Notes: generated by a model from the sequence alone, not told the origin. Numbered from the stretch's first letter, positions 1-7,518 are shown. The stretch is DNA of 8,864 nt from JAFAVN01 sp036378375 (GCA_036378375.1 DASUWQ010000033.1:1-8864); one strand, 5' to 3'. Made by a program: numbers and translations.

Positions 1-1210
1 AGTCCGATTTTTTTGTCACAACGCTGACGGCACCAACAATCGTAGGACCGAAAAAACCGGCAAGACCACCCAAAGAATTGATCCAGGCAATCCCGGCTGC
101 AGCGTTAGTGCCGGCCAACATATCGGCTGGGATCGGCCAAAAAATCGGGAACAACGACAACACGCCCATCGTAGATAAGGTAACGCCCGCCATGGTGAAC
201 CAGGTGTTCTGGCTAAACGCGCCGACGATGATAAGACCAACACAACCGACTATCGACCCAAAGAAATAGTGCCAACGCCGTTCGTTTGCGCGATCCGAGC
301 TACGCCCGAAGATTACCATCGCTATCGCGGCGAACCCGTAAGGAATCGCAGACAAAAGCCCGACATCGAGCGGATCACTGATGCCGGTGTTCTTGATAAT
401 TTGTGGCAGCCAAAACCCGACTCCGTAAAGACCGAGCGAATTGCAGAAGTAAATCAACGAAAGCACCAGCAACTTCGGCTCAACCAGGACACGAAGCAGC
501 GGCAACCGGTCTTTAACCACGTTCTCTGCATCGATATTGGCTTCCAGCAGCTTCTTCTCTGCCTCCGTTAACCAACGCGCAGATCGGATACCGTTCGGCA
601 GCACGAGCGGCACGCAAACGCCGATTATAATCGCCGGCAAAGCTTCTACCAAGAAAAGCATCTGCCAGCCTCTCAAACCACCTAGCCCGGAGAACTGATG
701 CAGTATCCATCCCGACAGCGGGTTACCGATCATTCCGGTGACGGCAACTGCCGTCATAAACCAGGCGACGATCTGGGCACGCCAAGTCGACGGAAACCAG
801 TAAGTCAGATAAAGAATGATGCCTGGAAAAAAACCAGCCTCGGCAAATCCAAGCAAGAATCGTACGGCATAAAATGAGGCGGCAGAATTCACGAAAAGAG
901 TTGCTCCGGAGATAATTCCCCAGGTGATCATAATGCGGGCAATCCACAAACGTGCGCCGATCTTTTCCAGCAGCAGATTGCTGGGTACCTCGAAGATCAA
1001 ATAACCAAAGAAAAAAATGCCAGAAGCAAACCCGTAAACCGAGTCGCTGAGCGCCAGATCGTTTTGCATCTGCAGCTTGGCGAAGCCCACATTGATACGA
1101 TCGAGATAGGCGGTGATGTAACAAATAAAGAGCAGCGGTAACAAACGCAGCGCGACCTTAGTATAAACCTGGTTGGTTGAAGCGGGAGCGACTTGGGAGG
1201 AAATTGCCAT
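1..1210 (-). CDS. MFS transporter, anion:cation symporter (ACS) family, C-terminus cut by window edge
   Basis: Inner-membrane secondary transporter of the major facilitator superfamily. Reading the minus strand from the ATG at 1210 gives 403 uninterrupted codons to the window edge; family members are about 420-450 residues, so only the last helix or tail is missing. Features typical of the ACS group (tartrate, hexuronate, phthalate-type organic anions) are visible: DRINVGFA at residues 37-44 after helix 1, FFFGYLIFEVPSNLLLEKIGAR at about 66-87, RFLLGFAEAGFFPGIILYLT at 117-136, and GNPLSGWIL at 162-170. A charged central loop (about 207-240) separates the two six-helix halves. A TAG codon lies immediately upstream in frame, which fixes the ATG as the earliest start; no clear Shine-Dalgarno sequence precedes it. 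It lies 176 nt downstream of the esterase gene on the same strand. The substrate cannot be read from sequence; an organic acid or sugar acid is an inference from the family. Confidence 0.93.
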   Translation of the reverse strand, partial: MAISSQVAPASTNQVYTKVALRLLPLLFICYITAYLDRINVGFAKLQMQNDLALSDSVYGFASGIFFFGYLIFEVPSNLLLEKIGARLWIARIMITWGIISGATLFVNSAASFYAVRFLLGFAEAGFFPGIILYLTYWFPSTWRAQIVAWFMTAVAVTGMIGNPLSGWILHQFSGLGGLRGWQMLFLVEALPAIIIGVCVPLVLPNGIRSARWLTEAEKKLLEANIDAENVVKDRLPLLRVLVEPKLLVLSLIYFCNSLGLYGVGFWLPQIIKNTGISDPLDVGLLSAIPYGFAAIAMVIFGRSSDRANERRWHYFFGSIVGCVGLIIVGAFSQNTWFTMAGVTLSTMGVLSLFPIFWPIPADMLAGTNAAAGIAWINSLGGLAGFFGPTIVGAVSVVTKKSD

Positions 1211-1267
1211 CTAGCTGGGAGCGTTGGAGGCGGGAGGTTTTAGCTTTTAAATGGGAACCGGAATCTC

Positions 1268-1353
1268 GCGCTAAGGCGCAACGCCCGCAACGCTTCGCAT
1301 ATGTTAGTGATCGGTCGCAAGTCTTCCTCACACCGAAACGCAAAGACGCCAAG
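1268..1353 (+). repeat. Degenerate octamer repeats (GCGCAAAG-like) in the esterase-MFS gap
   Basis: Two short runs of 8-nt units lie in the gap between the esterase stop and the MFS start. The first, 1268-1283 (with a looser continuation to 1292), holds GCGCTAAG and GCGCAACG; the second, 1338-1353, holds ACGCAAAG and ACGCCAAG. Both runs have the same orientation and the same general pattern (NCGCNAAG). No ORF of interest occurs here. A small hairpin (GATCT, loop GGG, AGATC; 1376-1388) overlaps the esterase stop codon but has no T-run. The function of the octamers is unknown; they resemble decayed dispersed tandem repeats. Confidence 0.5.
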
Positions 1354-1386
1354 ATTTTGTGACTCAGAAGACGGCGATCTGGGAGA

Positions 1387-2472
1387 TCAGGGGGATTCTG
1401 CAACTTTACTCTGGCGACCGGATCCAGAGTTACCAGTGAGGTGCTGATCAAGAAAGTTGGCAAGCGCCGAATAGATATCCGTCTCTTGCCTGGGAAAGAC
1501 ACCCGGCCAGAAATAAAATCCGTGTGGCATACCCTCGACCACAGCCAGCTGCACATTTCGTTTACCGGAAGCTTCCAGCTTTGCTGCGAATGCCCGGCAA
1601 CTATCAACTAGCGGGTCGTGTGTGCCCACTGCAAGAAAACACGGCGGATATGCGCTCAGGTTGCCTCGAATGGGGCTGGCGTGCGGGTGTCTCCATTCGG
1701 CGTAACGGCAATAGGCTCCCCTGGCAAATCCCAGGAAGGCAGCATCAAACACGACGCCGGTCGCGGCCAGCTTCTCGAATGATTCGTACTCCTCGAAACA
1801 AAAGTCGAGAACCGGGCCAAACATCGCAACGGCGTCGGGGAGCGGTATGTCTCGGTCACAAGCCAGCAATGGCAAGGCGGCGGCGAAATTTCCGCCCGAT
1901 GAATCGCCAGCCACGCCAACCCGGCCTGGATCGCCGCCGATCTCGGATGCATGGGACCGAACCCATTTGTATATTTCCAAGCAGTCGTACAGTCCCGTTG
2001 GAAAAGGCCATTCGGGCGCCAGCCGGTAGTTAACACTCACGACAATCGCCTTTGCGACCGAACAGATTCGCCGGGTCATGTAGTCGGTGTCCTCCGAAGA
2101 GCCGACCATGAACCCACCCCCGTGGCAATAGACCACCACGGGCCGGGGCACTGTTCCGGCATCGGGATGGTAGACCCGGCACCGAATTGAGCCGGCTGGA
2201 GTCTGAACGCGCAACTCCCTAACCATCTGGCCCGAAAAGAGATGCTCCCAACGTGGAAGGACGGTGGCAACGTCAGGAAGGTCTTGTCCCGCATACCCCT
2301 CCCTGACGGGACGAATCATGATGTCGCGTAAAGCGACCGGCTTACGAAGCCTGGCGAGAAGCTGGTACATCGGGGCTGCGGGATCAGTAGAGTCGATATG
2401 GGTAACCCCAGGGCCATCGGGACGCCGATCCACATCCAGCGCCGCACGTTCTGATTGCAAAGCCTGGCTCAT
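1387..2472 (-). CDS. Alpha/beta hydrolase, hormone-sensitive-lipase (family IV) esterase
   Basis: Predicted carboxylesterase or lipase of 361 residues, with no signal peptide, so probably cytoplasmic. The HSL-family signatures are all present: the oxyanion-hole motif HGGGF at 117-121, the nucleophile elbow GDSSGG at 189-194 with Ser191 as nucleophile, Asp286 in THDPLVD as the likely acid, and His317 in MPHGF as the likely base. The NYRLAPEWPFP stretch (148-158) is also typical of the family. The first 80 residues form a less conserved cap region. The ATG at 2472 was chosen because it is the first start and gives a normal family length; a good Shine-Dalgarno sequence is not evident. It lies between the secreted peptidase and an organic-anion-type transporter on the same strand. 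HSL enzymes usually act on short acyl esters; the true substrate (an ester, lactone or plant-derived compound) cannot be told. The C-terminal 15 residues are hydrophilic and look dispensable. Confidence 0.93.
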   Translation of the reverse strand: MSQALQSERAALDVDRRPDGPGVTHIDSTDPAAPMYQLLARLRKPVALRDIMIRPVREGYAGQDLPDVATVLPRWEHLFSGQMVRELRVQTPAGSIRCRVYHPDAGTVPRPVVVYCHGGGFMVGSSEDTDYMTRRICSVAKAIVVSVNYRLAPEWPFPTGLYDCLEIYKWVRSHASEIGGDPGRVGVAGDSSGGNFAAALPLLACDRDIPLPDAVAMFGPVLDFCFEEYESFEKLAATGVVFDAAFLGFARGAYCRYAEWRHPHASPIRGNLSAYPPCFLAVGTHDPLVDSCRAFAAKLEASGKRNVQLAVVEGMPHGFYFWPGVFPRQETDIYSALANFLDQHLTGNSGSGRQSKVAESP

Positions 2473-2556
2473 AAGGACTTTTGTCGTTCAAGAGGACTGC
2501 GCTGAGCAGTTGTCATCGGTTTTTGACTTGGGCTTCGCCAGCCGGTCACTATGATA

Positions 2557-2586
2557 GCTATAGCAGTTACGGGCTATTATTGACAA
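2557..2586 (-). promoter_or_regulatory. Possible sigma-70-like promoter for the esterase gene
   Basis: On the minus strand TTGTCA (2586-2581) is followed after 18 nt by TATAGC (2562-2557), about 85 nt upstream of the esterase ATG. The hexamers match the sigma-70 consensus only partly, and promoter consensus in this lineage is not established. The rest of the 200-nt gap between the peptidase and esterase genes holds no ORF or strong hairpin. Confidence 0.25.
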
Positions 2587-2673
2587 CCAGAGCTTTTTGG
2601 TCGGTAGAGTAGGCAACTCCTTCTCAAAGAAAAAGCGCAGCACCAGCCCAACAACCCGCTAAGATCATCATTT

Positions 2674-4809
2674 CTAAGGATTTTTCGGCGATTCGACCCT
2701 CGTGCTATCCCACATAAAGGCCATTACATCAGCAGATTCATCGACCGCTTTCGCCAACGGTTTGCCGCCTCCGTGTCCGGCCTTGGTTTCGATCCGGATC
2801 AGGATCGGGTTATCGCATCCTTGGGCTGCTTGTAAGGTTGCAGTAAACTTGAATGAATGCCCCGGTACCACTCGATCATCATGATCCGCCGTGGTGACTA
2901 ATGTCGGAGGATAGCACGTCCCAGGATGGATGTTGTGCAACGGGGAATATTTAATCAAATATTTGAAGTCTTCGGGGTTATCGGAACTACCGAAATCCGA
3001 AATCCAGGCGTACCCGACGGTAAACTTCTGAAACCGTAGCATATCCATTACCCCAACCCCTGGTACCCCGGCGCCGAATAGATCGGGTCGCTGCGTCAGG
3101 CACGCGCCGATTAGCAGACCGCCGTTTGATTTCCCGGTAATGCTCAGGTGCTTGGCAGTCGTGTACTTGAGGTTAATGAGCGTTTCTGCAGCGGCGATGA
3201 AATCATCAAACACGTTTTGCTTGTGTTCTCGCGTCCCGGCTTCATGCCATGCCTGTCCATACTCGCCGCCTCCTCTCAGATTTGGTTGTGCAAAAATTCC
3301 ACCTTTTTGCACCCAAGCGAAATAACCCGCAGAGAAAAACGGCTTCGTCGACACGTCGAACCCACCGTAACCGGTCAAGTAAACCTGGTTATTGCCGTCT
3401 AGCCGGCTGTCTTTTCGCCGCACGATAAACATCGGGACCCGAGTCCCGTCTTTGGAATGATAGAAGATTTGCTCGGTTACGTAATCGTCAGCATTAATGT
3501 CGAGCGACGGCTTTCTAAACACCGATCCTTTGCCGGTCTCAACATTGTAGCGGAAGATGGTGGTCGGATACAGAAACGAGGTAAATGCGTAAAAAAGCTC
3601 CGGCCGGTCTTGATCGCCGCTGATACTCTCAACGGAGCCAAGCGCCGGCAACGGGACCTCTGTGGATGAATGACCGTCCAGTGAGACCACCTTCAGCTGG
3701 TTCCTGGCATCGACCAGATAGTTCAATACCAGCTTGCCCCCAACGACGGCAGCATCTTCCAAAAGATCCTTGGCCGCCGGCACCACCTCGTCACCCTGAT
3801 TGGCTGCATGCTTGGTTAAGTCGAAAGAAATGACTTTGCAGGTAGAGGCATCCTTATTTGTTCGTAGAAATAGTCGTCCCCCCACCACCGCAATCGGCCA
3901 ATACTTCCCGTCGAACCGATCAAAAACAGGTTGCGCCTCCCCGTCCAGCTTAGGCTGGCCACTCTCTCCCAGATCTTTCACATAAATCGCAATCTTGTCC
4001 TCCTGGTTCTGAGACACCTGGATAATCAGGTAGCGCCCATCCTTAGAAGTGGACGCAGTAACGAACCACTGAGGAGCGTCTTTCCTTTGATAGACCAGCA
4101 CATCCTCGCTCTGAGGATGACCTAATCGATGATAGTAGATCCCAGGGATACCCAGTTTAGCCAGCTTCTGATCGGTCTCGTTATCTGGCTGCGGGTAACG
4201 CGTATAGAAGAAACCTGAGCTGTCCTTGCTCCAACCAATATCCGAAAACTTTACCCATTTGATTACGTCCGGAAGCTCTTTTCCGGAGTCGAGATCCTTT
4301 ACGTGGATCTCGGTCCAGTCTGACCCGCTGGACTCCAGTCCGTAAGCAAAATATTTTCCGTCATCACTCAAGTCATCAATCCCAACTGAAACCGTTCCGT
4401 CTTTTGCCAGTTGATTCGGGTCGAGAACGACTTGAGGCGTGTCGGCCAGATCTTTGACCGTGTAAATCACGCTTTGATTCTGGAGACCGTCGTTCTTGTG
4501 GTAGATATACCGTCCGCCGATCCAGTAGGGCGAGCTGTAGCGTTCATAGTTCAAAAGCTTGGTGACACGATCGTGAAAATCTTCACGATCGGGGAGCTTC
4601 GCGAGATAAGGTAGACTGATGTCGTTCTCTTCCTTAACCCAGGCAGCCGTCTCAGGAGAATCGGTATTCTCCAGCCATCGATAAGGGTCCGCGACCTTAG
4701 TTCCAAAGTAATCGTCGACCACATCCTGTTTCTTTGCGACCGGGTACTTCAACGGCCCACCCATCGCGATTCCCGTCATAGAAATTAGAAGCAAAAGCGC
4801 TCGTAGCAT
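2674..4809 (-). CDS. Secreted prolyl oligopeptidase (peptidase family S9A)
   Basis: Serine peptidase that cleaves short peptides after proline. The layout is that of S9A: an N-terminal segment, a seven-bladed beta-propeller gating domain and a C-terminal alpha/beta-hydrolase domain. Residue numbers here count from an upstream GTG at 4827 (717 residues). DPYRWLE at 47-53 is typical of the family start, the propeller spans roughly 95-440, and the catalytic triad is Ser567 (GKSNGG), Asp650 (ADHDDRV) and His685 (KAGHGGG). The substrate-binding Arg652 is kept. The second glycine usually seen before Ser-Asn-Gly-Gly is Lys here. The annotated ATG at 4809 is preferred over the GTG because it gives a compact signal peptide (MLRALLLLISMTGIAMG) and a 711-residue protein; neither start has a clear Shine-Dalgarno sequence. 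The signal peptide implies export to the periplasm, unlike the cytosolic members of the family. It may supply peptides for uptake, which would fit the peptide-binding lipoprotein nearby. Confidence 0.95.
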   Translation of the reverse strand: MLRALLLLISMTGIAMGGPLKYPVAKKQDVVDDYFGTKVADPYRWLENTDSPETAAWVKEENDISLPYLAKLPDREDFHDRVTKLLNYERYSSPYWIGGRYIYHKNDGLQNQSVIYTVKDLADTPQVVLDPNQLAKDGTVSVGIDDLSDDGKYFAYGLESSGSDWTEIHVKDLDSGKELPDVIKWVKFSDIGWSKDSSGFFYTRYPQPDNETDQKLAKLGIPGIYYHRLGHPQSEDVLVYQRKDAPQWFVTASTSKDGRYLIIQVSQNQEDKIAIYVKDLGESGQPKLDGEAQPVFDRFDGKYWPIAVVGGRLFLRTNKDASTCKVISFDLTKHAANQGDEVVPAAKDLLEDAAVVGGKLVLNYLVDARNQLKVVSLDGHSSTEVPLPALGSVESISGDQDRPELFYAFTSFLYPTTIFRYNVETGKGSVFRKPSLDINADDYVTEQIFYHSKDGTRVPMFIVRRKDSRLDGNNQVYLTGYGGFDVSTKPFFSAGYFAWVQKGGIFAQPNLRGGGEYGQAWHEAGTREHKQNVFDDFIAAAETLINLKYTTAKHLSITGKSNGGLLIGACLTQRPDLFGAGVPGVGVMDMLRFQKFTVGYAWISDFGSSDNPEDFKYLIKYSPLHNIHPGTCYPPTLVTTADHDDRVVPGHSFKFTATLQAAQGCDNPILIRIETKAGHGGGKPLAKAVDESADVMAFMWDSTRVESPKNP

Positions 4810-4839
4810 GCCCGACAACGGAAGCACGAGATGGGATGC

Positions 4840-4873
4840 GTGAGAAGTGAAAGGTGAAAGGTGAAAGTGAAAG
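4840..4873 (+). repeat. Heptamer array A (GTGAAAG family)
   Basis: Five consecutive units in the divergent gap between the peptidase and secG: GTGAGAA, then GTGAAAG twice, a 6-nt GTGAAA, and GTGAAAG again. The 7-nt period is exact apart from the shortened fourth unit. It starts 30 nt upstream of the peptidase ATG, in the presumed 5' untranslated or promoter region. A 15-nt stretch (4847-4861) is perfectly inverted at 5007-5021. Confidence 0.85.
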
Positions 4874-5007
4874 GCGACTCCGGACTAATCAGCATCGAGA
4901 ACCCAAGCTCCGCAGCCATGATCGAAGTGGTCCTCACGTGCTGGTTGCCGCCAAATACTATGGTGGGTCATTTTGAATTGATTTTTCAGAAGCTTCGGAT
5001 CCGCGAC

Positions 5008-5021
5008 CTTTCACCTTTCAC
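5008..5021 (-). repeat. Heptamer array B (GTGAAAG x2, inverted relative to array A)
   Basis: Two perfect CTTTCAC units on the plus strand, which are GTGAAAG on the minus strand. With array A they form an inverted pair bracketing about 133 nt. The enclosed stretch (4874-5006) has no convincing gene: only a 28-codon minus-strand ORF and no family resemblance. Array B ends 54 nt before the secG ATG. Confidence 0.75.
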
Positions 5022-5075
5022 GCCGCACGCTAGCCCTTTACAACGGCGCCACCCTGTCCCATATTCCCGGCCCTT

Positions 5076-5618
5076 ATGTGGCTGTCGATTTTGATCCCGA
5101 TCTTGCTCACCATCCTGGTGATTGTCTGCGTCCTGCTGACCTTGGTGGTCCTCATGCAGCGGCCGCGCAGCGAAGGATTAGGGGCAGCTTTCGGCTCTGG
5201 GATGACCGAGAATATCTTCGGAGCGCAGACCACGACAGTCCTGACCAAGGCCACGGTCTACCTCGGTGGAATATTCTTCGGGGTTACCCTCCTTCTCACG
5301 ATTTTGACCGCTAGGCAGAGCTCGGAACGCAGGACTGGTCTCCTCGAAAACGAGCTGAAAAGTACAAAGCCAGCTCCTACCGCGACAGTGGCGCCAAAAA
5401 CAAGCGCGGTCCCGAGCCCAACAACCAGTTTGCCGAGCCCTACCGCCAACGCATCTAGCACTCCTGCAGCCAGCGTGACACCGCAGTCGTCGGCGACACC
5501 GCAAGTGTCCACTACACCGGTCTCCTCTCCGAGCGCCGCCCTAAAAGAAGAGGCGAAACCTACCGCGACTCCAGCGGCGCAACATTCTCCGGTCGCTACT
5601 CCTTCGGCAACGCCGTAA
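5076..5618 (+). CDS. secG: SecG, preprotein translocase subunit, with long Pro/Thr/Ser tail
   Basis: Small membrane subunit of the SecYEG channel, which helps SecA-driven export across the inner membrane. Two membrane helices are visible (about 3-27 and 58-79), joined by the diagnostic SecG loop: VVLMQRPRSEGLGAAFGSG at 24-42, then NIFGAQTTTVLTKAT at 46-60. The first 80 residues match a whole SecG. A further 100 residues follow: a short charged stretch (80-98), then a low-complexity tail rich in Pro, Thr, Ser and Ala to residue 180. Most SecG proteins are 70-120 residues, so this is long. In E. coli both termini face the periplasm; if that holds here, the tail is periplasmic. The ATG at 5076 is the only plausible start because it begins helix 1; no good Shine-Dalgarno sequence precedes it. 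The common neighbour tpiA is not upstream. Array B lies just upstream and the peptide-binding lipoprotein starts 109 nt downstream. Confidence 0.93.
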   Translation: MWLSILIPILLTILVIVCVLLTLVVLMQRPRSEGLGAAFGSGMTENIFGAQTTTVLTKATVYLGGIFFGVTLLLTILTARQSSERRTGLLENELKSTKPAPTATVAPKTSAVPSPTTSLPSPTANASSTPAASVTPQSSATPQVSTTPVSSPSAALKEEAKPTATPAAQHSPVATPSATP

Positions 5619-5670
5619 GAGCGAAACGGCGAATGGACGACGCAGCGATAGGGGTGTAAAAGCTCGCCGG

Positions 5671-5700
5671 GTTAACCTCAAGCGCTGGCGCTTCGGTAAC
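5671..5700 (+). other. Imperfect hairpin between secG and the lipoprotein gene
   Basis: AAGCG (5680-5684) pairs with CGCTT (5689-5693) around CTGG. An outer arm GTTAACC pairs with GGTAAC with one bulge. No T-run follows, so it is not a typical intrinsic terminator; it may be an mRNA-processing or stabilising hairpin or a rho-dependent site. The rest of the 109-nt gap shows nothing else. Confidence 0.35.
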
Positions 5701-5727
5701 GAATAGGATCTACGACCTAGGTGACTT

Positions 5728-7518
5728 ATGTGCCGGAGGGCTTATAAGTCCCATGTGTCCCGTAGGTCCCATCTGTCGTTACCCCTCAAGCCGACACACC
5801 AAAACGCCATCACACCCTCACATCCGCACACGGAGACGCCCCTACCTCTCGAGCACAAGCACGAGGACGATGTCCACAGCCCGCGGTCCCACCGATCACC
5901 GATCACCAATCACCGATCACTATTCCCCTCTTACCTCCCACTCCTCGTTACCGCCGCGCTCGCCATCTGCTCTCTCACCGGCTGCGATTCGCACGACTCA
6001 CGGGCCGATCTCGTGGTTCTGAATGGAGCAGAACCAGAATCGATCGACCCGGCCGAGATTACCGGGCAGCTTGATGGACGCATCGCTTACGCCCTTTTCG
6101 AAGGTTTACTCCACTACGACCGTTTTGGGCATCCCCAACCCGGAATTGCGCAGTCCTGGGATATTTCGCCAGATCGGCGGACCTATACATTTCATCTCCG
6201 GGCGGAGGCAAAATGGAGCAACGGTGACCCCGTTACCGCAAACGACTTTTTGGTCTCCTGGAAACGCGCGCTATTGCCGGCGACAGCCTCAGAGTACGCC
6301 TACATCTTCTTCCCGATTCGAAACGCAGAAGCTTTTAACGAAGGCTTTGTAAAAGACTTTTCGGCGGTTGGGATTAAGGCACTCGATAGCCAGACGTTGC
6401 AGGTAGATCTGGAGAATCCTACGCCCTATTTCCTGGATCTCTGTTGTTACGTGACGTATTTGCCGGTCCATCTGCCGTCCGTAGAAAAATACGGTGACGA
6501 TTGGATCAAGCCGGGCAAGCTGGTCAACGACGGACCGTTCCTGCTGACGGAATGGAAACTGAACTATCGCATGCGGCTGAAAAAGAATCCGACTTTTTGG
6601 GACGCCAAGAACGTCCAGTTGGAGACAATCGATATCTTGCCGATCGATAACGCGATTACCGCCTATAATTTTTATGCTTCCAAAGTTGCGGATCTGATCC
6701 TCGACAAAGGATTGACTCCGCCTTCACTGATTCCCGAATTGAAAGAGCGTCAGGATTTCCATGCCGCTCCGTTCCTGGGCGACTACTTTATCCGTTTCAA
6801 CGTAACGCGTAAGCCGTTTACAGATCCCAGGGTTCGACAAGCCTTTGCCATGGTTATCGACCGGGACCGCATCGTCCGAAAAATTACTCAAGCGGGCGAA
6901 CACCCGGCCTACTCGTTCACTCCGCCCGGAACTGCAGGCGATTATCAGCCGCCACGGATGTTCGGGTTTGATCCGAATCGAGCTAGGGAACTATTAGCCC
7001 AGGCTGGCTATCCGGGAGGAAAAGGATTCCCAACGATTTCTTATCTCTACGACAACAAGAAACTGAACGAAGACATCGCGGTCGAGATCCAGAGTATGTT
7101 GTCACAAGAGCTAGGCGTTCATGTCGAGCTCGCGAAACAGGAATGGAAAGTCTATCTGAACTCGACGAATCGTCTCGATTACGACTTTTGCCGATCGAGT
7201 TGGATCGGCGACTACAATGATCCGACTTCATTTCTTGAATGTTTTGTGACTAACTCCGGCAACAATCGCACGGGCTGGACTAACCGAACCTATGACGAGC
7301 TGCTCACTGCCGCCGCCAAAGAAGCCGATCCACAAACTCGGTTAAAAATCCTGGCTCAGGCAGAAGACATCTTGCTCAACCAGGGGACCCCGATTTGCCC
7401 ACTTTATTTCTACATGGGGATCCAGATCTACGATGGAACCAAATTTGGCGGGATCCAACCCAATCTGCTCGATAATCATCCCTTCCGCGAGATGTATCGA
7501 GTGAGAAGTGAGAAGTGA
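5728..7518 (+). CDS. OppA/DppA-type peptide-binding lipoprotein (SBP_bac_5), N-terminus uncertain
   Basis: Extracytoplasmic solute-binding protein of a peptide ABC importer, anchored by lipid at the inner or outer membrane. A lipobox LTGC ends at Cys86 after a hydrophobic core (about 69-82). The mature part shows the family start LNGAEPESIDPAE (98-110), YALFEGLLHYD (121-131), GIAQSWDISPD (139-149) and KWSNGDPVTANDFLVSWKRAL (162-182), and ends with PNLLDNHPFREMY. Length after the Cys is about 510 residues, normal for OppA. Oddity: a lipoprotein signal is usually 18-30 residues, yet 85 precede this Cys, and the first 60 or so are encoded by tandem repeats. In this frame the only ATG is at 5728, with AGGTGA four nt upstream; a GTG lies at 5755. 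No in-frame ATG, GTG or TTG occurs near the hydrophobic core. The stop codon is inside a heptamer array. No permease or ATPase genes adjoin it, so it is an orphan binding protein here. Confidence 0.9.
   Translation: MCRRAYKSHVSRRSHLSLPLKPTHQNAITPSHPHTETPLPLEHKHEDDVHSPRSHRSPITNHRSLFPSYLPLLVTAALAICSLTGCDSHDSRADLVVLNGAEPESIDPAEITGQLDGRIAYALFEGLLHYDRFGHPQPGIAQSWDISPDRRTYTFHLRAEAKWSNGDPVTANDFLVSWKRALLPATASEYAYIFFPIRNAEAFNEGFVKDFSAVGIKALDSQTLQVDLENPTPYFLDLCCYVTYLPVHLPSVEKYGDDWIKPGKLVNDGPFLLTEWKLNYRMRLKKNPTFWDAKNVQLETIDILPIDNAITAYNFYASKVADLILDKGLTPPSLIPELKERQDFHAAPFLGDYFIRFNVTRKPFTDPRVRQAFAMVIDRDRIVRKITQAGEHPAYSFTPPGTAGDYQPPRMFGFDPNRARELLAQAGYPGGKGFPTISYLYDNKKLNEDIAVEIQSMLSQELGVHVELAKQEWKVYLNSTNRLDYDFCRSSWIGDYNDPTSFLECFVTNSGNNRTGWTNRTYDELLTAAAKEADPQTRLKILAQAEDILLNQGTPICPLYFYMGIQIYDGTKFGGIQPNLLDNHPFREMYRVRSEK
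5746..5781 (+). repeat. Nonamer array (NNGTCCCAT) in the lipoprotein N-terminal region
   Basis: Four 9-nt units in register: AAGTCCCAT, GTGTCCCGT, AGGTCCCAT and a decayed CTGTCGTTA. Because the period is three codons it keeps the reading frame and encodes a repeating X-Ser-His/Arg pattern at residues 7-18 of the lipoprotein ORF. A looser stretch with CAC spaced about every 8 nt follows at 5800-5828 (inside CATCACAC, CCTCACAT, CCGCACAC). These repeats suggest that the upstream part of the ORF arose from non-coding sequence. Confidence 0.65.
5886..5941 (-). repeat. Heptamer array C (GTGATCG family) inside the lipoprotein N-terminus
   Basis: Four strong units at 5893-5920 read CGATCAC, CGATCAC, CAATCAC, CGATCAC on the plus strand, which are GTGATCG and GTGATTG on the minus strand. 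Weaker units keep the 7-nt register on both sides: GTCCCAC at 5886, then TATTCCC, CTCTTAC and CTCCCAC to 5941. The array encodes residues of about 53-72, just before the hydrophobic core of the lipoprotein signal, and gives a 7-residue peptide period (HRSPITN, then HRSLFPS). Confidence 0.8.

Noticed and set aside
723..1124. Minus-strand frames of 133 and 65 codons inside the transporter region
   Set aside because: The continuous frame from 1210 to the window edge encodes a clear MFS protein, so these are out-of-frame shadows.
1656..2036. Large alternative frames inside the esterase gene (for example 1656-2036 minus, 1524-2033 plus)
   Set aside because: They are shadows of a frame with a full catalytic triad and family motifs.
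2620..2665. Possible terminator after the peptidase gene (minus strand, AGCG...CGCT followed by TTTTTCTTT)
   Set aside because: The stem is only 4 bp with a loop of about 19 nt, so it is unlikely to fold stably.
4810..4827. GTG at 4827 as start of the prolyl oligopeptidase
   Set aside because: It adds six residues before the charged n-region of the signal peptide and has no ribosome binding site; ATG 4809 is preferred, but the GTG is not excluded.
4885..4971. A 28-codon minus-strand ORF between heptamer arrays A and B
   Set aside because: Too short, no ribosome binding site and no recognisable sequence; chance ORF is the simplest explanation.
5886..5941. Possible CRISPR array
   Set aside because: Units are 7 nt in direct tandem with no spacers, and no cas genes are present; the same applies to the other arrays.
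5753..6022. An 89-codon frame starting at ATG 5753 overlapping the lipoprotein 5' end
   Set aside because: Its sequence is translated repeats and a shadow of the lipoprotein gene; kept only as context for the possible frame switch from ATG 5870.
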